Source: Deltaproteobacteria bacterium (GTDB taxonomy: Bacteria > Desulfobacterota > Binatia > Binatales > Binataceae). Taken from it: 64,000 bases of DNA. The translations under genes were made by a program, and so were the position numbers. Position 1 is the first letter of the stretch; every line of letters begins with the position of its first letter. The stretch is taken from contig JAJXYF010000010.1 in the NCBI GenBank assembly GCA_021780755.1, positions 73,859-137,858 of the forward strand. The letters are read 5' to 3'. The notes under the pieces were generated by a model. That model did not search any database and was not told the DNA's origin. It worked only from the letters and a program-made list of their open reading frames with translations. Below, in pieces: positions 1 through 8,571 of the stretch.

Positions 1-8
1 GAGTCAGA

Positions 9-46
9 GAGCAGGCGCGCGCCGCTTTCGCGGCGCGCGCCTGCTC
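9..46 (-). terminator. Terminator-like hairpin after the LLM operon
   Basis: A perfect 17-bp GC-rich stem (9-25 with 30-46) closes on a 4-base TTTC loop. It lies 16 bp beyond the stop codon of the last gene of the minus-strand catabolic operon. No T-run follows the stem on the minus strand, so it is either a weak intrinsic terminator or a 3'-end stabilising hairpin. Confidence 0.6.
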
Positions 47-62
47 CCGTGCGTAGTTGCGC

Positions 63-1448
63 TTAGGCGTTCGCCCGCAACGCGTCGAGCGAGACCAACT
101 GGTCGCGCTGCGTGCCGGTCGTATAGGGACGCGAACCGGGTTGGCGTTCGAAGGGATCCTGAATACCCAGTTCTTTGCCGATTTCGCGCACCGCGGGCAG
201 CACTTCCTGCCCGAGCAGGCGGATGCTCGTCATGCGATCCTCGAAGCTCACCGGGCCCTGGCTCTGAAAGACGCCGAAGGTGCCCGGCCGCAGCACTTCG
301 AGAATTCTGCGCAGCTTGGGGATGACGGTCTTGGGCGTGCCGGTGATTATCTGCAGACCGTCTTGCGCCTTCTGGTAGCTCTTGTAGATAGCGGCCTTGG
401 CTTCGTCGATGGTGGCCTCGCCGCGAGCCAGCCGGCGGCGCGTGCTGTCGGCGACGGCCTGGAGGTTTGCCGGCTGATCCTCGTTTGATTTTGCGCGCCC
501 GAGCTGCTCGGCGCTGACGCCGAGAAAGCCGCCGGAACCCGCCGTCATCGTGCGGGCGAGACGCTTGGTGGCTTCCTTGGAATTATAGCCGGGAGGAAGC
601 GTGTGCTCGGGCCGCGAGAAGGCTCCCTGGCCGCCGCCGAACAGATGGGCTTTGCCGAGTTCCTGCGCCTTCTCCTCGGTTTCGGCGACGAAAACGTGCT
701 GCAGGTAGCCAAAGTTCTCCGAGCCCGCGACGTAACCTTCCTTGGCTGCGGTGTCGCCGTAGATGTTCCACAGCTCGGCGGTCGCCGAGAGCGCGGTGCC
801 GAGTCCGAGGTACGGATAGCGATGCTGCGCGCACCAGACGACCGTTTCGGGGCTGAGCACGCCCGGAATCATGATGGGAGGATGTGGTTTCTGGAAGGGC
901 GTCACCCACGGATTCACATAGCGGTAGTTGAAGTGCTTGCCCTCCCATCGGAACGGACCGGGACGCGTCCAGGCCGCCAGAATCAGATCGTGGGCTTCCT
1001 CGAAGCGCTCGCGGTTGTAGGCGGGATTGGCCTGGTTGAAGATCTGTTCGCTGCCGGCGCCACGGACCCATCCGGGGACGAGGCGGCCGTGCGAGATACA
1101 ATCGATGGTGGCCAATTCCTCGGCGATGCGCAGTGGGTTTTTGAAGGTCGGCAGCGGATTGCCGAGCAACACGATGCGCGCGCGCTTGGTGATGCGGGCG
1201 AGGATCGAAGCCTCGACGTTCATCACGGCGCCCATGCAAAAGGGCGTGCCGTGATGTTCGTTGAGCATGATGGCGTCGAAGCCGACATCCTCGGCATAGA
1301 CCATCTCGTCGAGATATTCGTTGTAGAGGCGCGCGCCGACTTCGCGGTCGAAAAAGCGATTGGGAACGCCGAAAAAGCCGCGATTCTTGATTACTTCATC
1401 TTCGGGCACGTCCCGATAGGGCCGCTCCGTAAAATACATCAGGATCAT
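63..1448 (-). CDS. LLM class flavin-dependent oxidoreductase (copy 1)
   Basis: Bacterial luciferase-like monooxygenase of 461 aa, expected to use reduced FMN or F420 to oxidise an organic substrate in the cytoplasm. The N-terminal barrel shows family signatures: an early FTERPYRD motif, AIMLNEHH near residue 60, GRLVPGWVRGAGSEQ near residue 125 and a C-terminal TGTPKTVIPKL segment. The start has a good ribosome site (GGAG seven bases upstream). It is the last gene of a minus-strand operon and a close paralogue of the gene immediately upstream, so the pair looks like a tandem duplication. The substrate cannot be read from sequence; the neighbouring CoA-transferase and hydrolase suggest carboxylic-acid or hydrocarbon catabolism (inference). 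Confidence 0.9.
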   Translation of the reverse strand: MILMYFTERPYRDVPEDEVIKNRGFFGVPNRFFDREVGARLYNEYLDEMVYAEDVGFDAIMLNEHHGTPFCMGAVMNVEASILARITKRARIVLLGNPLPTFKNPLRIAEELATIDCISHGRLVPGWVRGAGSEQIFNQANPAYNRERFEEAHDLILAAWTRPGPFRWEGKHFNYRYVNPWVTPFQKPHPPIMIPGVLSPETVVWCAQHRYPYLGLGTALSATAELWNIYGDTAAKEGYVAGSENFGYLQHVFVAETEEKAQELGKAHLFGGGQGAFSRPEHTLPPGYNSKEATKRLARTMTAGSGGFLGVSAEQLGRAKSNEDQPANLQAVADSTRRRLARGEATIDEAKAAIYKSYQKAQDGLQIITGTPKTVIPKLRRILEVLRPGTFGVFQSQGPVSFEDRMTSIRLLGQEVLPAVREIGKELGIQDPFERQPGSRPYTTGTQRDQLVSLDALRANA

Positions 1449-1500
1449 ATCGTTATCTCCTGGAAGGCTGCCGAGTTATACCTGTGCGCAAGACGCGCCG

Positions 1501-2904
1501 TCATACCCGCACCGATTCGTCGCGTTTGGGCGCGCGCTTGAGCGCCTCGAGATCGACCAGCGAGTCGTACTGCGTACCCGAAGTGTACGGACGCGAGCCG
1601 GGTTCGCGCTCGAAGGGATCGACGATGCCGAGGCCCTTGGCGATTTCACGCATGGCGGGCAGCACTTCCTGACCCATCAGGCGGATGCTGGTGAGGCGCT
1701 GCTGCGTGGTGAGCGGCCCTTGCGCCTGGAACAGTCCGAAGACGCCCGGCCGCAGCACTTCCATGATCAGCTTGAGCTTGGGGATGACAGTCTTGGGCGT
1801 GCCGATGATGATCTGCAGGCCGTCCTGCGCCTTCTGGTAGTTGGCGTAGATTTTCTTCTTGGCTTCCTCGACGCTGATTTCACCCTTGCGCAGCTTGTCG
1901 CGCGTGTCGCCGTTTTGCTTGGGGATGCCGATGTGGCGCAAGTCGCCGCGCTGCGATTCCTTGAGCTTCTCGGAAGTGATGCCCAGAAAGCCGTAGTCGG
2001 TGGCCTGCTTGGCGAGGCGGCGCGTCGCTTCCTTTGAATTATAGCCCGGCGGTAGGGTGTGCTCGGGGCGCGAGAAATTCGCCGCACCACCACCGAACAT
2101 CGCGGCGCGGCCCTGCTTTTGCGCTTCTTCCTCGGTTTCGGCGACGTGAATCTGCTGCAGGTAGCCGAAGTTCTCGGTGCCGGCCATGTAGCCCTCGTCG
2201 GCAGCGGTCTGGCCGTAGAGGTTCCACAATTCGACGGTGGATTGGAGCGCGGTGCCCAGCCCGATGTACGGATAGCGGTGCTTCGCGCACCAGACCACGG
2301 TCTCGGCGCTGATCACGCCCGGAATCCAGATCGGCGGACGGGGCTTCTGATAGGGCAGCGCCCACGGATTGACGTAACGGAAATTGAAGTGCTTGCCTTC
2401 CCATCGGAACGGACCGGGCTTGGTCCAGCACGCGAGCACGAGGTCGTGCGCCTCGTTGAAGTATTCGCGGTTGTAGGCGGGATTGGCCTGGTTGAAGATC
2501 TGCTCGCTGCCGGCGCCGCGCACCCATCCGGGAACCAGCCGTCCCTTCGAGATGAGATCGATTTCCGCGAGTTCCTCGGCCAGCCGAACCGGGTTCTTGA
2601 CCACCGGCAGCGGATTACCGAGGAGCACGATGCGTACTTTCTTGGTGATGCGCGCGAGGATTGCCGCTTCCACGTTCATCACAGCGCCCATGCAGAACGG
2701 ATTGCCGTGATGCTCGTTGAGCATGATGGCGTCGAAGCCGACTTCCTCGGCGTAAACGTCTTCGTCGAGATATTCGTTATAGAGGCGCGCGCCGACCTGG
2801 GCGTCATAGAAGCGGTTGGGGACGCCGAAGAAACTGCGGTTCTTGATGACTTCGTCTTCGGGAACGTCGCGGTACGGGCGTTCCGTGAAATACATGATGT
2901 GCAT
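1501..2904 (-). CDS. LLM class flavin-dependent oxidoreductase (copy 2)
   Basis: A second luciferase-like monooxygenase of 467 aa, collinear with copy 1 and identical to it at most positions by eye. The same motifs are present: FTERPYRD, AIMLNEHHG, GRLVPGWVRGAGSEQIF and IGTPKTVIPKL. The copies differ most in the segment around residues 310-340 and at the C-terminus, where this one ends in a charged tail. The start carries AAAGGAG eight bases upstream. The 52-bp gap to copy 1 and 29-bp gap from the hydrolase imply one transcript. Keeping both copies suggests either a heteromeric enzyme, as in LuxAB, or two related substrates; sequence alone does not separate these. Confidence 0.9.
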   Translation of the reverse strand: MHIMYFTERPYRDVPEDEVIKNRSFFGVPNRFYDAQVGARLYNEYLDEDVYAEEVGFDAIMLNEHHGNPFCMGAVMNVEAAILARITKKVRIVLLGNPLPVVKNPVRLAEELAEIDLISKGRLVPGWVRGAGSEQIFNQANPAYNREYFNEAHDLVLACWTKPGPFRWEGKHFNFRYVNPWALPYQKPRPPIWIPGVISAETVVWCAKHRYPYIGLGTALQSTVELWNLYGQTAADEGYMAGTENFGYLQQIHVAETEEEAQKQGRAAMFGGGAANFSRPEHTLPPGYNSKEATRRLAKQATDYGFLGITSEKLKESQRGDLRHIGIPKQNGDTRDKLRKGEISVEEAKKKIYANYQKAQDGLQIIIGTPKTVIPKLKLIMEVLRPGVFGLFQAQGPLTTQQRLTSIRLMGQEVLPAMREIAKGLGIVDPFEREPGSRPYTSGTQYDSLVDLEALKRAPKRDESVRV

Positions 2905-2933
2905 CGCTATTCTCCTTTGCGCTCGGGTCCGGC

Positions 2934-3725
2934 CTAGGCCAGGAACTCCCGCACCAGCTTGACGAATTCCGCCGACTTTTCGATCTCGGGGCGATGGCCG
3001 CAGTGATCGAAAATGGTCAGTTTGACATCGGTATTTTTTAACGCCACCTGGTAGGAATCGGCGGCGGTGACCGGGACGGTGGCGTCCTCGCGGCCCCAGA
3101 CGATATGGGTCGGCAATCCTCTGACGCCCTGCAGGAAGTAGGGGAGGCTCGGGTTGTGCAAGATGGGATCCCAGGCGATGCGCGCGCTCTCGGTGCGGGC
3201 CTCCTCGAAGGCCTCGAACTGCTCGGGCGTGCGCTCGCCGCCATAGAGCTTGCGGAACTCGGGGGCCGCGGCGGCGTCGTGGACGGTCGCGTTGAGCTGG
3301 GTGCCGATGGTGACGGCGAAGATGTCGAGGATTTCGCCTTCGGCCGGTTTGATGCCGGAGGGCGCCACCAGCATCATCTTGCGGAAGATCTTGCTATTGG
3401 CGGTGGCCATCTCGGCCGCGGTCCATCCGCCGATCGAAAAGCCGATGACGTCGATCGGCGCCAGATTCATCTCGTTGAGGACCCAGTTGTAGAAGAGGCC
3501 GAGTTCGTGGACGTTGCGAATCTGCTCGACGCGTGGCGATTTGCCGTAGCCGGGCTGAATCGGAATGATTAGGGTGCGGTCCTTGGCGAGCTCCTGGTGA
3601 TACGACATCCATCCGGGATGTCCCAGTTCCTCGTGCAGGATGAGCAGGGGCTTGCCTTTGCCGCCCTTGACGATCGCGAGGTCAGTCCCCGCGATATGGG
3701 TGATTTCCTCGGTCCATTCTGCCAT
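2934..3725 (-). CDS. Alpha/beta hydrolase
   Basis: Single-domain alpha/beta hydrolase of 263 aa, probably a cytoplasmic esterase, lactonase or C-C bond hydrolase. The nucleophile elbow GFSIGG places the catalytic serine at about residue 97. An acidic residue in WGREDATVP and a histidine in DHCGHRPE near the C-terminus complete a plausible triad. There is no signal peptide. It lies between the CoA-transferase and the two LLM monooxygenases on the same strand, so it may hydrolyse an ester, lactone or ring-cleavage product made by them (inference from context). A GGAGG motif precedes the start. Confidence 0.85.
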   Translation of the reverse strand: MAEWTEEITHIAGTDLAIVKGGKGKPLLILHEELGHPGWMSYHQELAKDRTLIIPIQPGYGKSPRVEQIRNVHELGLFYNWVLNEMNLAPIDVIGFSIGGWTAAEMATANSKIFRKMMLVAPSGIKPAEGEILDIFAVTIGTQLNATVHDAAAAPEFRKLYGGERTPEQFEAFEEARTESARIAWDPILHNPSLPYFLQGVRGLPTHIVWGREDATVPVTAADSYQVALKNTDVKLTIFDHCGHRPEIEKSAEFVKLVREFLA

Positions 3726-3878
3726 CTGTCGATGGTCCTCCGTTTAGAGCGCGGCGGTGAGCGCCTTACGGTCGCGTCCGCCGGCAGGATAGTTATGCCG
3801 CGGCCCGTTAAAGTCCCGGCAATGGTTGAGCGCGCGAAAGCGAGTTCTCCGCGAGCTGGAAAAAGCGCCTGTGCACGG

Positions 3879-5123
3879 TCAGGACGCGGCGGCGGTTTGC
3901 GCGGCCTCGGCCGGCGCCTTAATCAAAACCCTGGCGGCATAGAGATCCGCGATTTCCGCCGACGACAATCCGAGCATCTCGGTGAGAACGGCCTCGTTGT
4001 CCTGGCCGACCAGCGACGCCTTCAAGTCGGTGCGATCGGGCCACGCGGAAAACTTCACCGGCATCGCGGGCAGATCGAAGTCACCGAGGCGCGGATCACT
4101 CGCCTTGCGCACGGTCTTGCGCTCCCGCAGATGCGGATGATCGACGGCCTCTTCGAGCGAGAGCACGGGGCCGCAGGGTACGCGTTCCTTGTCCAGGGCG
4201 GCGACGGCCGAGTCGCGGTCGGGGAATGTCGCGAGCCAGTTTTCGATCATTTCCTTGAGCACGGCGTTGTTGCGCACGCGCCGGCCGTTGCTTGAAAAGC
4301 GCGGATCGGTGGCGAGTTCAGGCTGCCCCATCGCACGCGCCAGCCGGGCGAATTCATGCTGCTGGACGAGCAACATGATGTAGCCGCCGTTGGCCTTGAA
4401 GACGCCGGTGGGGCTGCCGGCTGGATGCTGCGAGCCGTTGCGCCGAGGCTTCCAGGTATCGCGACGCTGCGAAAGCACCGGCACCGCGAGTTCATGCATG
4501 TGGAAATAGGTATCGAGCAGGGAGGCGTCGAGGTACTGGCCGACGCCGTTGCGCTCGGCGCTGAGCAGGGCGTAGCCGACGGCCATCGCGGCGGCGACCC
4601 CGGTCGAGACGTCGCCGATGGCCATCGTGGGCACGATCGGCGGACGATCGGCCTCGCCGAGCAGGTCGGTGACGCCGGCGAACGCGGCGCCGATGAAATC
4701 GTAGCCGGGGCGATTGCTCAACGGCCCGGTCTGCCCGGTCGCCGAAATCGAGCACATGACAATCTTGGGATTAATCTTTTTGAGGGCCTCGTAGCCGAAG
4801 CCCATGCTCGCGATGACGCCGGGGGCGAAATTCTCGACGACGACGTCGATCTTCGGGATCATCGCGAGGATGAGTTCCTTCGCGCGCGGATTGCGCAGGT
4901 CAATGCCGAGGCTGCGTTTGCTGTGGCTGTGCTGGAAATAGTAGGTGCTCATGCCGTCTTTCATGATGCCGAGCTGACGGACATGGTCACCTTCGAGCGA
5001 GCGTTCGACCTTGATGACGTCGGCGCCGAGCTCGGCCATGATTCGTGTGCAGGTCGGGCCTGCGACGAAATGAGTGAAGTCGAGGACGTGATAGCCCTTC
5101 AACATGAGTGCCTGCTGCTCCAT
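3879..5123 (-). CDS. CaiB/BaiF (family III) CoA-transferase
   Basis: Family III CoA-transferase of 414 aa, which moves CoA between carboxylic acids through an aspartyl-CoA thioester. The N-terminal VLDFTHFVAGPTCTRIMAEL and VIKVERS segments are typical. The catalytic aspartate is most likely D171 in the IGDVSTG motif, matching the GDSNTG motif of formyl-CoA transferase. Length is normal for the family. GGGGAG lies upstream of the start. As the first gene of the minus-strand operon it probably activates or recycles an acid that the downstream monooxygenases and hydrolase act on. The 153-bp gap to the next gene could hold an internal promoter. Confidence 0.9.
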   Translation of the reverse strand: MEQQALMLKGYHVLDFTHFVAGPTCTRIMAELGADVIKVERSLEGDHVRQLGIMKDGMSTYYFQHSHSKRSLGIDLRNPRAKELILAMIPKIDVVVENFAPGVIASMGFGYEALKKINPKIVMCSISATGQTGPLSNRPGYDFIGAAFAGVTDLLGEADRPPIVPTMAIGDVSTGVAAAMAVGYALLSAERNGVGQYLDASLLDTYFHMHELAVPVLSQRRDTWKPRRNGSQHPAGSPTGVFKANGGYIMLLVQQHEFARLARAMGQPELATDPRFSSNGRRVRNNAVLKEMIENWLATFPDRDSAVAALDKERVPCGPVLSLEEAVDHPHLRERKTVRKASDPRLGDFDLPAMPVKFSAWPDRTDLKASLVGQDNEAVLTEMLGLSSAEIADLYAARVLIKAPAEAAQTAAAS

Positions 5124-5316
5124 ACGGATCTCCCCAAGTGCGCGCTGCGGTCAGGCCAACGCCGCATCATACTAAGGTCTCGCGGCGACTGTCCATGAAA
5201 GCGGCGGTCCCGCAGGCGGCGATTTTCGGTGCGACCGCAATTCACATTGGCGTCACAAGTGGACTAGGTTGAGGAATCCCGCGCCGCGGACGGGGACGAG
5301 TATCAGGGAGGCGCAA

Positions 5317-6077
5317 ATGCTGATCGAGAACGTCAAGGGCAACTACAACTTTATCCGTGGCGGCGGACCGTTCTCCTCGGGATGCGCGGCGCTGCCCGGC
5401 TTCGAAATCGTGCACGCGGCGATCGTGCCGTTGATGCCGCTCGCGCAGGGATTCGAGTTGGTCGAGCGTCATCTGAAGGAGAACCGTCGGCCCATCGAGG
5501 CGCTGTGCGCGATGCATCTGCGGATACCGGCGCCGCTGACGCCGAAGGGGTTCGAGGAGTTCAATCGCCCGTATATCGAGCGGCTGCAATCGTGGGGGCT
5601 GGAGATCGACGGCGCCAATCGGTCGCGCGCACTAACGTCGCGCTGGAGGTGAATCCGGTGGCCGAGGCGATGCTGGCGGGCTTCTATTACACCCAGAAAT
5701 CAGATGAGGCTGGCAGCCGGTCGGCAACTTTCGTGCTGTCGGGCGCGGCGGAAATGCGGGTGGGTGAGGGCGGCAAGCGCGAGCTGGTTTCGGCCGGCGA
5801 TACGTCAGCGGAGGGGCTTCGGCGCAAGCTCGAATGCGTGATCGAGGGTCTGACGGGGCATTTGCGCGAGCTGGGCGCTGGCTGGGACCTCGCAACCACG
5901 GTCAATCTCTACACCGTCCACGAAGTCCATCACACGTTCGCGCCGATGCTGCTGCCGGCACTTGGCGCCGCAGCGCGGCTCGGCATCAACTGGTATTACG
6001 CGCGGCCGCCGGTGACCGGCCTGGAAGTCGAAATCGACGCGCACGCGGTGCGGCGCGAAGTGATTCTGTCGCGGTAA
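5317..6077 (+). pseudogene. RidA-like protein (2-aminomuconate deaminase type) broken by a -1 frameshift
   Basis: Two overlapping reading frames together make one recognisable two-part RidA/YjgF-like protein of about 253 aa. The first part begins at ATG 5317 with AGGGAGG six bases upstream and runs in frame to residue DGAN at about 5619. The second part resumes in another frame as VARTNVALEVNP and runs to the stop at 6077. Adding one C near 5620 would restore the reading DGANPVARTNVA. The rest of both halves is intact, with the RidA-like core in the C-terminal half. This is either an assembly or sequencing error or a recent inactivating deletion. Close relatives are often annotated as 2-aminomuconate deaminase, which would fit aromatic degradation nearby (family knowledge, tentative). 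Confidence 0.75.
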
Positions 6078-6086
6078 GCGGGAAAA

Positions 6087-6599
6087 CTACTGGCGGGTGC
6101 GGCAGTCCGCGCACAGCCCGTAGAGTTCCATCTTGTGATGGGTCAGGAGGACGCCCATCTTCTGTGCGATGGCCCGCTGCATGCGCTCGAGATCGTCGTT
6201 TTCGAACTCGATTATCTTGCCGCAGCGGTCGCAGATGAAGTGGTCGTGATGATGTTCCCCGGCGACCTCGTAGCGCGCCTGGCCCTCGTCGAAGTGGCGC
6301 TCGAAGAGCAGGTCACATTCCTTCAATAGCTTGAGCGTGCGGTAAATCGTCGCGTAGCCGACGTGCGGGTTGACCTTTTTGACCTCGGCGTAAAGTTCTT
6401 CCGCGCTGATGTGCCTTCTCAACTCGAAGAAGACGCGCGCGATATCGTCGCGCTGGCCGGTGGATTTGAGACCGCGCTCGCGCAGCCGGGAATGGAAGGT
6501 GAGCATCCGATCGTCGGCGGTCGGACGGCGGCGGCGCTCGGGGGCGGGGCGGACCTCCTCGTCAGCATTTTCGGCGCGCGGCATCGCGAAATCCGTCAA
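6087..6599 (-). CDS. Fur family metal-responsive repressor
   Basis: Fur/PerR/Zur family regulator of 170 aa. The winged-helix recognition segment HVGYATIYRTLKLL lies near residue 85. It is followed by the metal-site motif HHHDHFICDRCGKIIEFEND, and a second Cys pair (LCADC) lies at the C-terminus, giving the usual structural zinc ligands. The N-terminus carries about 30 extra polar residues before the domain. The gene follows a small conserved-looking ORF with a 3-bp gap, so they are cotranscribed. Whether it senses Fe, Zn or peroxide cannot be decided here. The divergent universal stress gene could share its control region. Confidence 0.9.
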   Translation of the reverse strand: MTDFAMPRAENADEEVRPAPERRRRPTADDRMLTFHSRLRERGLKSTGQRDDIARVFFELRRHISAEELYAEVKKVNPHVGYATIYRTLKLLKECDLLFERHFDEGQARYEVAGEHHHDHFICDRCGKIIEFENDDLERMQRAIAQKMGVLLTHHKMELYGLCADCRTRQ

Positions 6600-6602
6600 T
6601 CC

Positions 6603-6890
6603 CTATTCGGGGCCGGTCTGAAGCATCCGGCGCGCGGCCGGCGACAGATAGACCTGCTCGAGGTCGCGGCCGCGCAAGGCCTCGGCTAGGACTTCGATCT
6701 GATCGGCGGGGGCCTGCTCACGGTCGAGGATGAGGAGGTCCTGATCGCGCAAGCGGCAGGCGCCGCCGCGGGCGCGGTAGCCGACCTCGCGCAGAATCTT
6801 CTCGCGGCGCACTTCGAGGCCGACGCGCTTGGCGGCTTCGGCCAATTCGTCGATCAGTCGCATCAGGCGGGTTGATTTGTTATCGCTCAT
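6603..6890 (-). CDS. Small hypothetical protein upstream of fur
   Basis: A 95-aa protein if started at the ATG at 6890, the natural start because an upstream extension would run into the divergent uspA gene. It is highly charged: the N-terminal half (RLMRLIDELAEAAKRVGLEVRREKIL) reads as an amphipathic helix, and the middle has a GGACRLRDQDLLILDRE segment that could form a beta hairpin. Two positions near the C-terminus (VYLSPAARRML) recall small regulators, but I do not recognise a family. Its stop is 3 bp from the fur start, so it belongs to the fur transcript. Function unknown. Confidence 0.65.
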   Translation of the reverse strand: MSDNKSTRLMRLIDELAEAAKRVGLEVRREKILREVGYRARGGACRLRDQDLLILDREQAPADQIEVLAEALRGRDLEQVYLSPAARRMLQTGPE

Positions 6891-6999
6891 TTCAGTCAGT
6901 ACCCACGGCGCAAGATATTCGCTGGTTAAGCCGGGCACCCCCACTTGAGAGGGCCGTGCGGGCCTGATATCGCGGATCACAGAACGGAGGCCCCGGCCG

Positions 7000-7836
7000 A
7001 TGATCAAACGAATCCTGGTCGGCATCGACACTTCCGAACATTCGCGCACCGCGCAAGCCTACGCCTTTCATCTTGCGCGCCGCCTTGGCGCGACGCTGAT
7101 TGGGGTGCACGTGGTCGATATTGTGTCGATCGAAGGCTCCTTTTTCCATGATATATCAGGTTCGCTCGGACTTGAACCCTATCTCGATTTCTCGTCGAAG
7201 ATGCGCGAGATTCTGAACACGCGCGGCAAGGCGGTGCTGGAAGATTTCGCGCAGGCCGCGCGGCGCGAGAATATCCCGGCCGAAACCGTACTCGACATGG
7301 GCGTGGTGCCCAACCAGCTATGCGAGCGGGCGAAGGCGGCCGACCTGCTGATGATTGGACATCGCGGAGTGAACGAGCGCTTTTCGACCGGCCTGCTGGG
7401 ATCGACCACCGAGAGCGTCGCGCGCAAATCGCCGCGGCCGATGCTGGTCTCGCCGATACGCTTTCACGAGATCTCGCGCGCGCTGCTGGCCTACGACGGC
7501 AGCGATCGCGCCTCGCGTGCGATGCGCGCGGCGGCCGACTTCGTCGCGACGCTCGACATCCCGCTGGTGGTGATCACGGTCGCGCGTGATTTGAAGCTCG
7601 GCGAACGTACCCTCGACCAGGCGCGCAGCTACCTGGAACCCTACTCGATTCGCGCCGAGTTCAAGCTCGTGCAGGGCCACGCGCATGAGGGGATTATCGG
7701 ATCGGTCAAGGAATTTGCCGCCGACCTGCTGTTTATCGGCGCGTACGGCCATAGCCGGATTATCGAGATGGTGCTGGGTTCGAACACCGAGTACGTACTG
7801 CGCAACGCGCCGTGCCCGGTCTTCCTGTCGCGTTGA
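7000..7836 (+). CDS. Tandem-domain universal stress protein (UspA family)
   Basis: Protein of 278 aa made of two Usp domains, residues about 1-145 and 150-278. Both domains retain the ATP-binding signature of the UspFG type: GHRG followed nine residues later by GS in the first, and GAYG followed by GSN in the second. Such proteins bind ATP or AMP and support survival in starvation, redox or DNA stress. AACGGAGG lies seven bases before the ATG. It is transcribed divergently from the fur pair, with 109 bp between the starts. A copy of a short intergenic repeat begins 4 bp after its stop. Confidence 0.92.
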   Translation: MIKRILVGIDTSEHSRTAQAYAFHLARRLGATLIGVHVVDIVSIEGSFFHDISGSLGLEPYLDFSSKMREILNTRGKAVLEDFAQAARRENIPAETVLDMGVVPNQLCERAKAADLLMIGHRGVNERFSTGLLGSTTESVARKSPRPMLVSPIRFHEISRALLAYDGSDRASRAMRAAADFVATLDIPLVVITVARDLKLGERTLDQARSYLEPYSIRAEFKLVQGHAHEGIIGSVKEFAADLLFIGAYGHSRIIEMVLGSNTEYVLRNAPCPVFLSR

Positions 7837-7840
7837 GTTG

Positions 7841-7870
7841 TTTCACTGATTGACGCTCGCGATTGCTCGG
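7841..7870 (+). repeat. Intergenic repeat family 2, copy 1
   Basis: A 30-bp element starting 4 bp after the uspA stop. It matches 21029-21057 at 26 of 29 aligned positions with one single-base indel, and 61015-61043 more loosely. The core is a TCGCGA(T)TGCTCGG string. All three copies sit downstream of plus-strand genes in the same orientation. Confidence 0.5.
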
Positions 7871-7948
7871 GCGGGCAGCCTCGTAACCGCTGGCGGCGCA
7901 TGCGAAGGTCGCGATGCCTCGTATCGTTGACCGTGGTACAGTTGGCCG

Positions 7949-8401
7949 ATGCCGCGCCCAATATGTCCACCGATCGCCGCCGACATCATCGCTGAAGTAG
8001 GCGATCGTATCGTCTTCATCGAGCGCAAGAATTTCCCGTTCGGATGGGCGTTTCCCGGAGGTTTCGTCGATGTCGGCGAGACCGTTGAGCACGCTGCCGT
8101 GCGCGAGGCGCTGGAGGAGACTTCGCTCGAAGTCGAATTGCGCGCGTTGCTCGGAGTCTATTCGCGGCCCGATCGCGATCCGCGCGGGCAAGCGGTCTCG
8201 GTGGTCTATATCGGACGCGGCCGCGGTACGCCCAAGGCGCGCGACGACGCCAGGGAGATCGGGCTTTTCGCGGCCACCGCGCCGCCCGCGTCACTCGCCT
8301 TCGATCACGCCGAGATCCTCGACGACTACCTCCGCTTTCTCAAGACCGGTGAGTTTCCCGCCCCCTGGCGCAAGGCGGTTCCCGTCAAACGGGAAGTCTG
8401 A
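7949..8401 (+). CDS. Nudix hydrolase
   Basis: Nudix hydrolase of 150 aa that would cleave a nucleoside diphosphate linked to another moiety. The Nudix box lies at about residues 38-60 (GFVDVGETVEHAAVREALEE then TSL). All acidic metal ligands and the REALEE core are present, but the usual glycine in the last part of the box is serine. The N-terminal FPFGWAFPGGF leads into the box as in ADP-ribose or MutT-like enzymes. No strong ribosome site precedes the ATG. The stop codon TGA forms part of an intergenic palindromic repeat. Confidence 0.88.
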   Translation: MPRPICPPIAADIIAEVGDRIVFIERKNFPFGWAFPGGFVDVGETVEHAAVREALEETSLEVELRALLGVYSRPDRDPRGQAVSVVYIGRGRGTPKARDDAREIGLFAATAPPASLAFDHAEILDDYLRFLKTGEFPAPWRKAVPVKREV

Positions 8402-8439
8402 AACCTGGTGAGATTTCAGAAAGAAACTAAATGTTTTGC
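8398..8439 (-). repeat. Dispersed palindromic repeat family 1, copy D
   Basis: Read on the minus strand, it has an AAAAC...TTTC half followed by a 22-bp palindrome with 9-bp arms (CTGAAATCT / AGGTTTCAG). Sixteen bases at its 3' side (8391-8406) are an exact reverse-complement match to 19383-19398. It overlaps the stop codon of the Nudix gene. Other copies are at 14647-14685, 19351-19392 and 35914-35953. Confidence 0.6.
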
Positions 8440-8571
8440 GCTCCTCGAACTTCTGTCACGCCTTCCATTGGACGCGGCCGCTATCGGCGCGGCTAATCCG
8501 AGCCGTGCCTGATATCCGCTTGAGCGGCGGTTGACATCGCGCGCGGCGGCCCACAAAGTTCATCCGTGGCA

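Noticed and set aside
8531-8560. TTGACA as a promoter for the alcohol dehydrogenase
   Set aside because: No acceptable -10 box lies 16-18 bp downstream.
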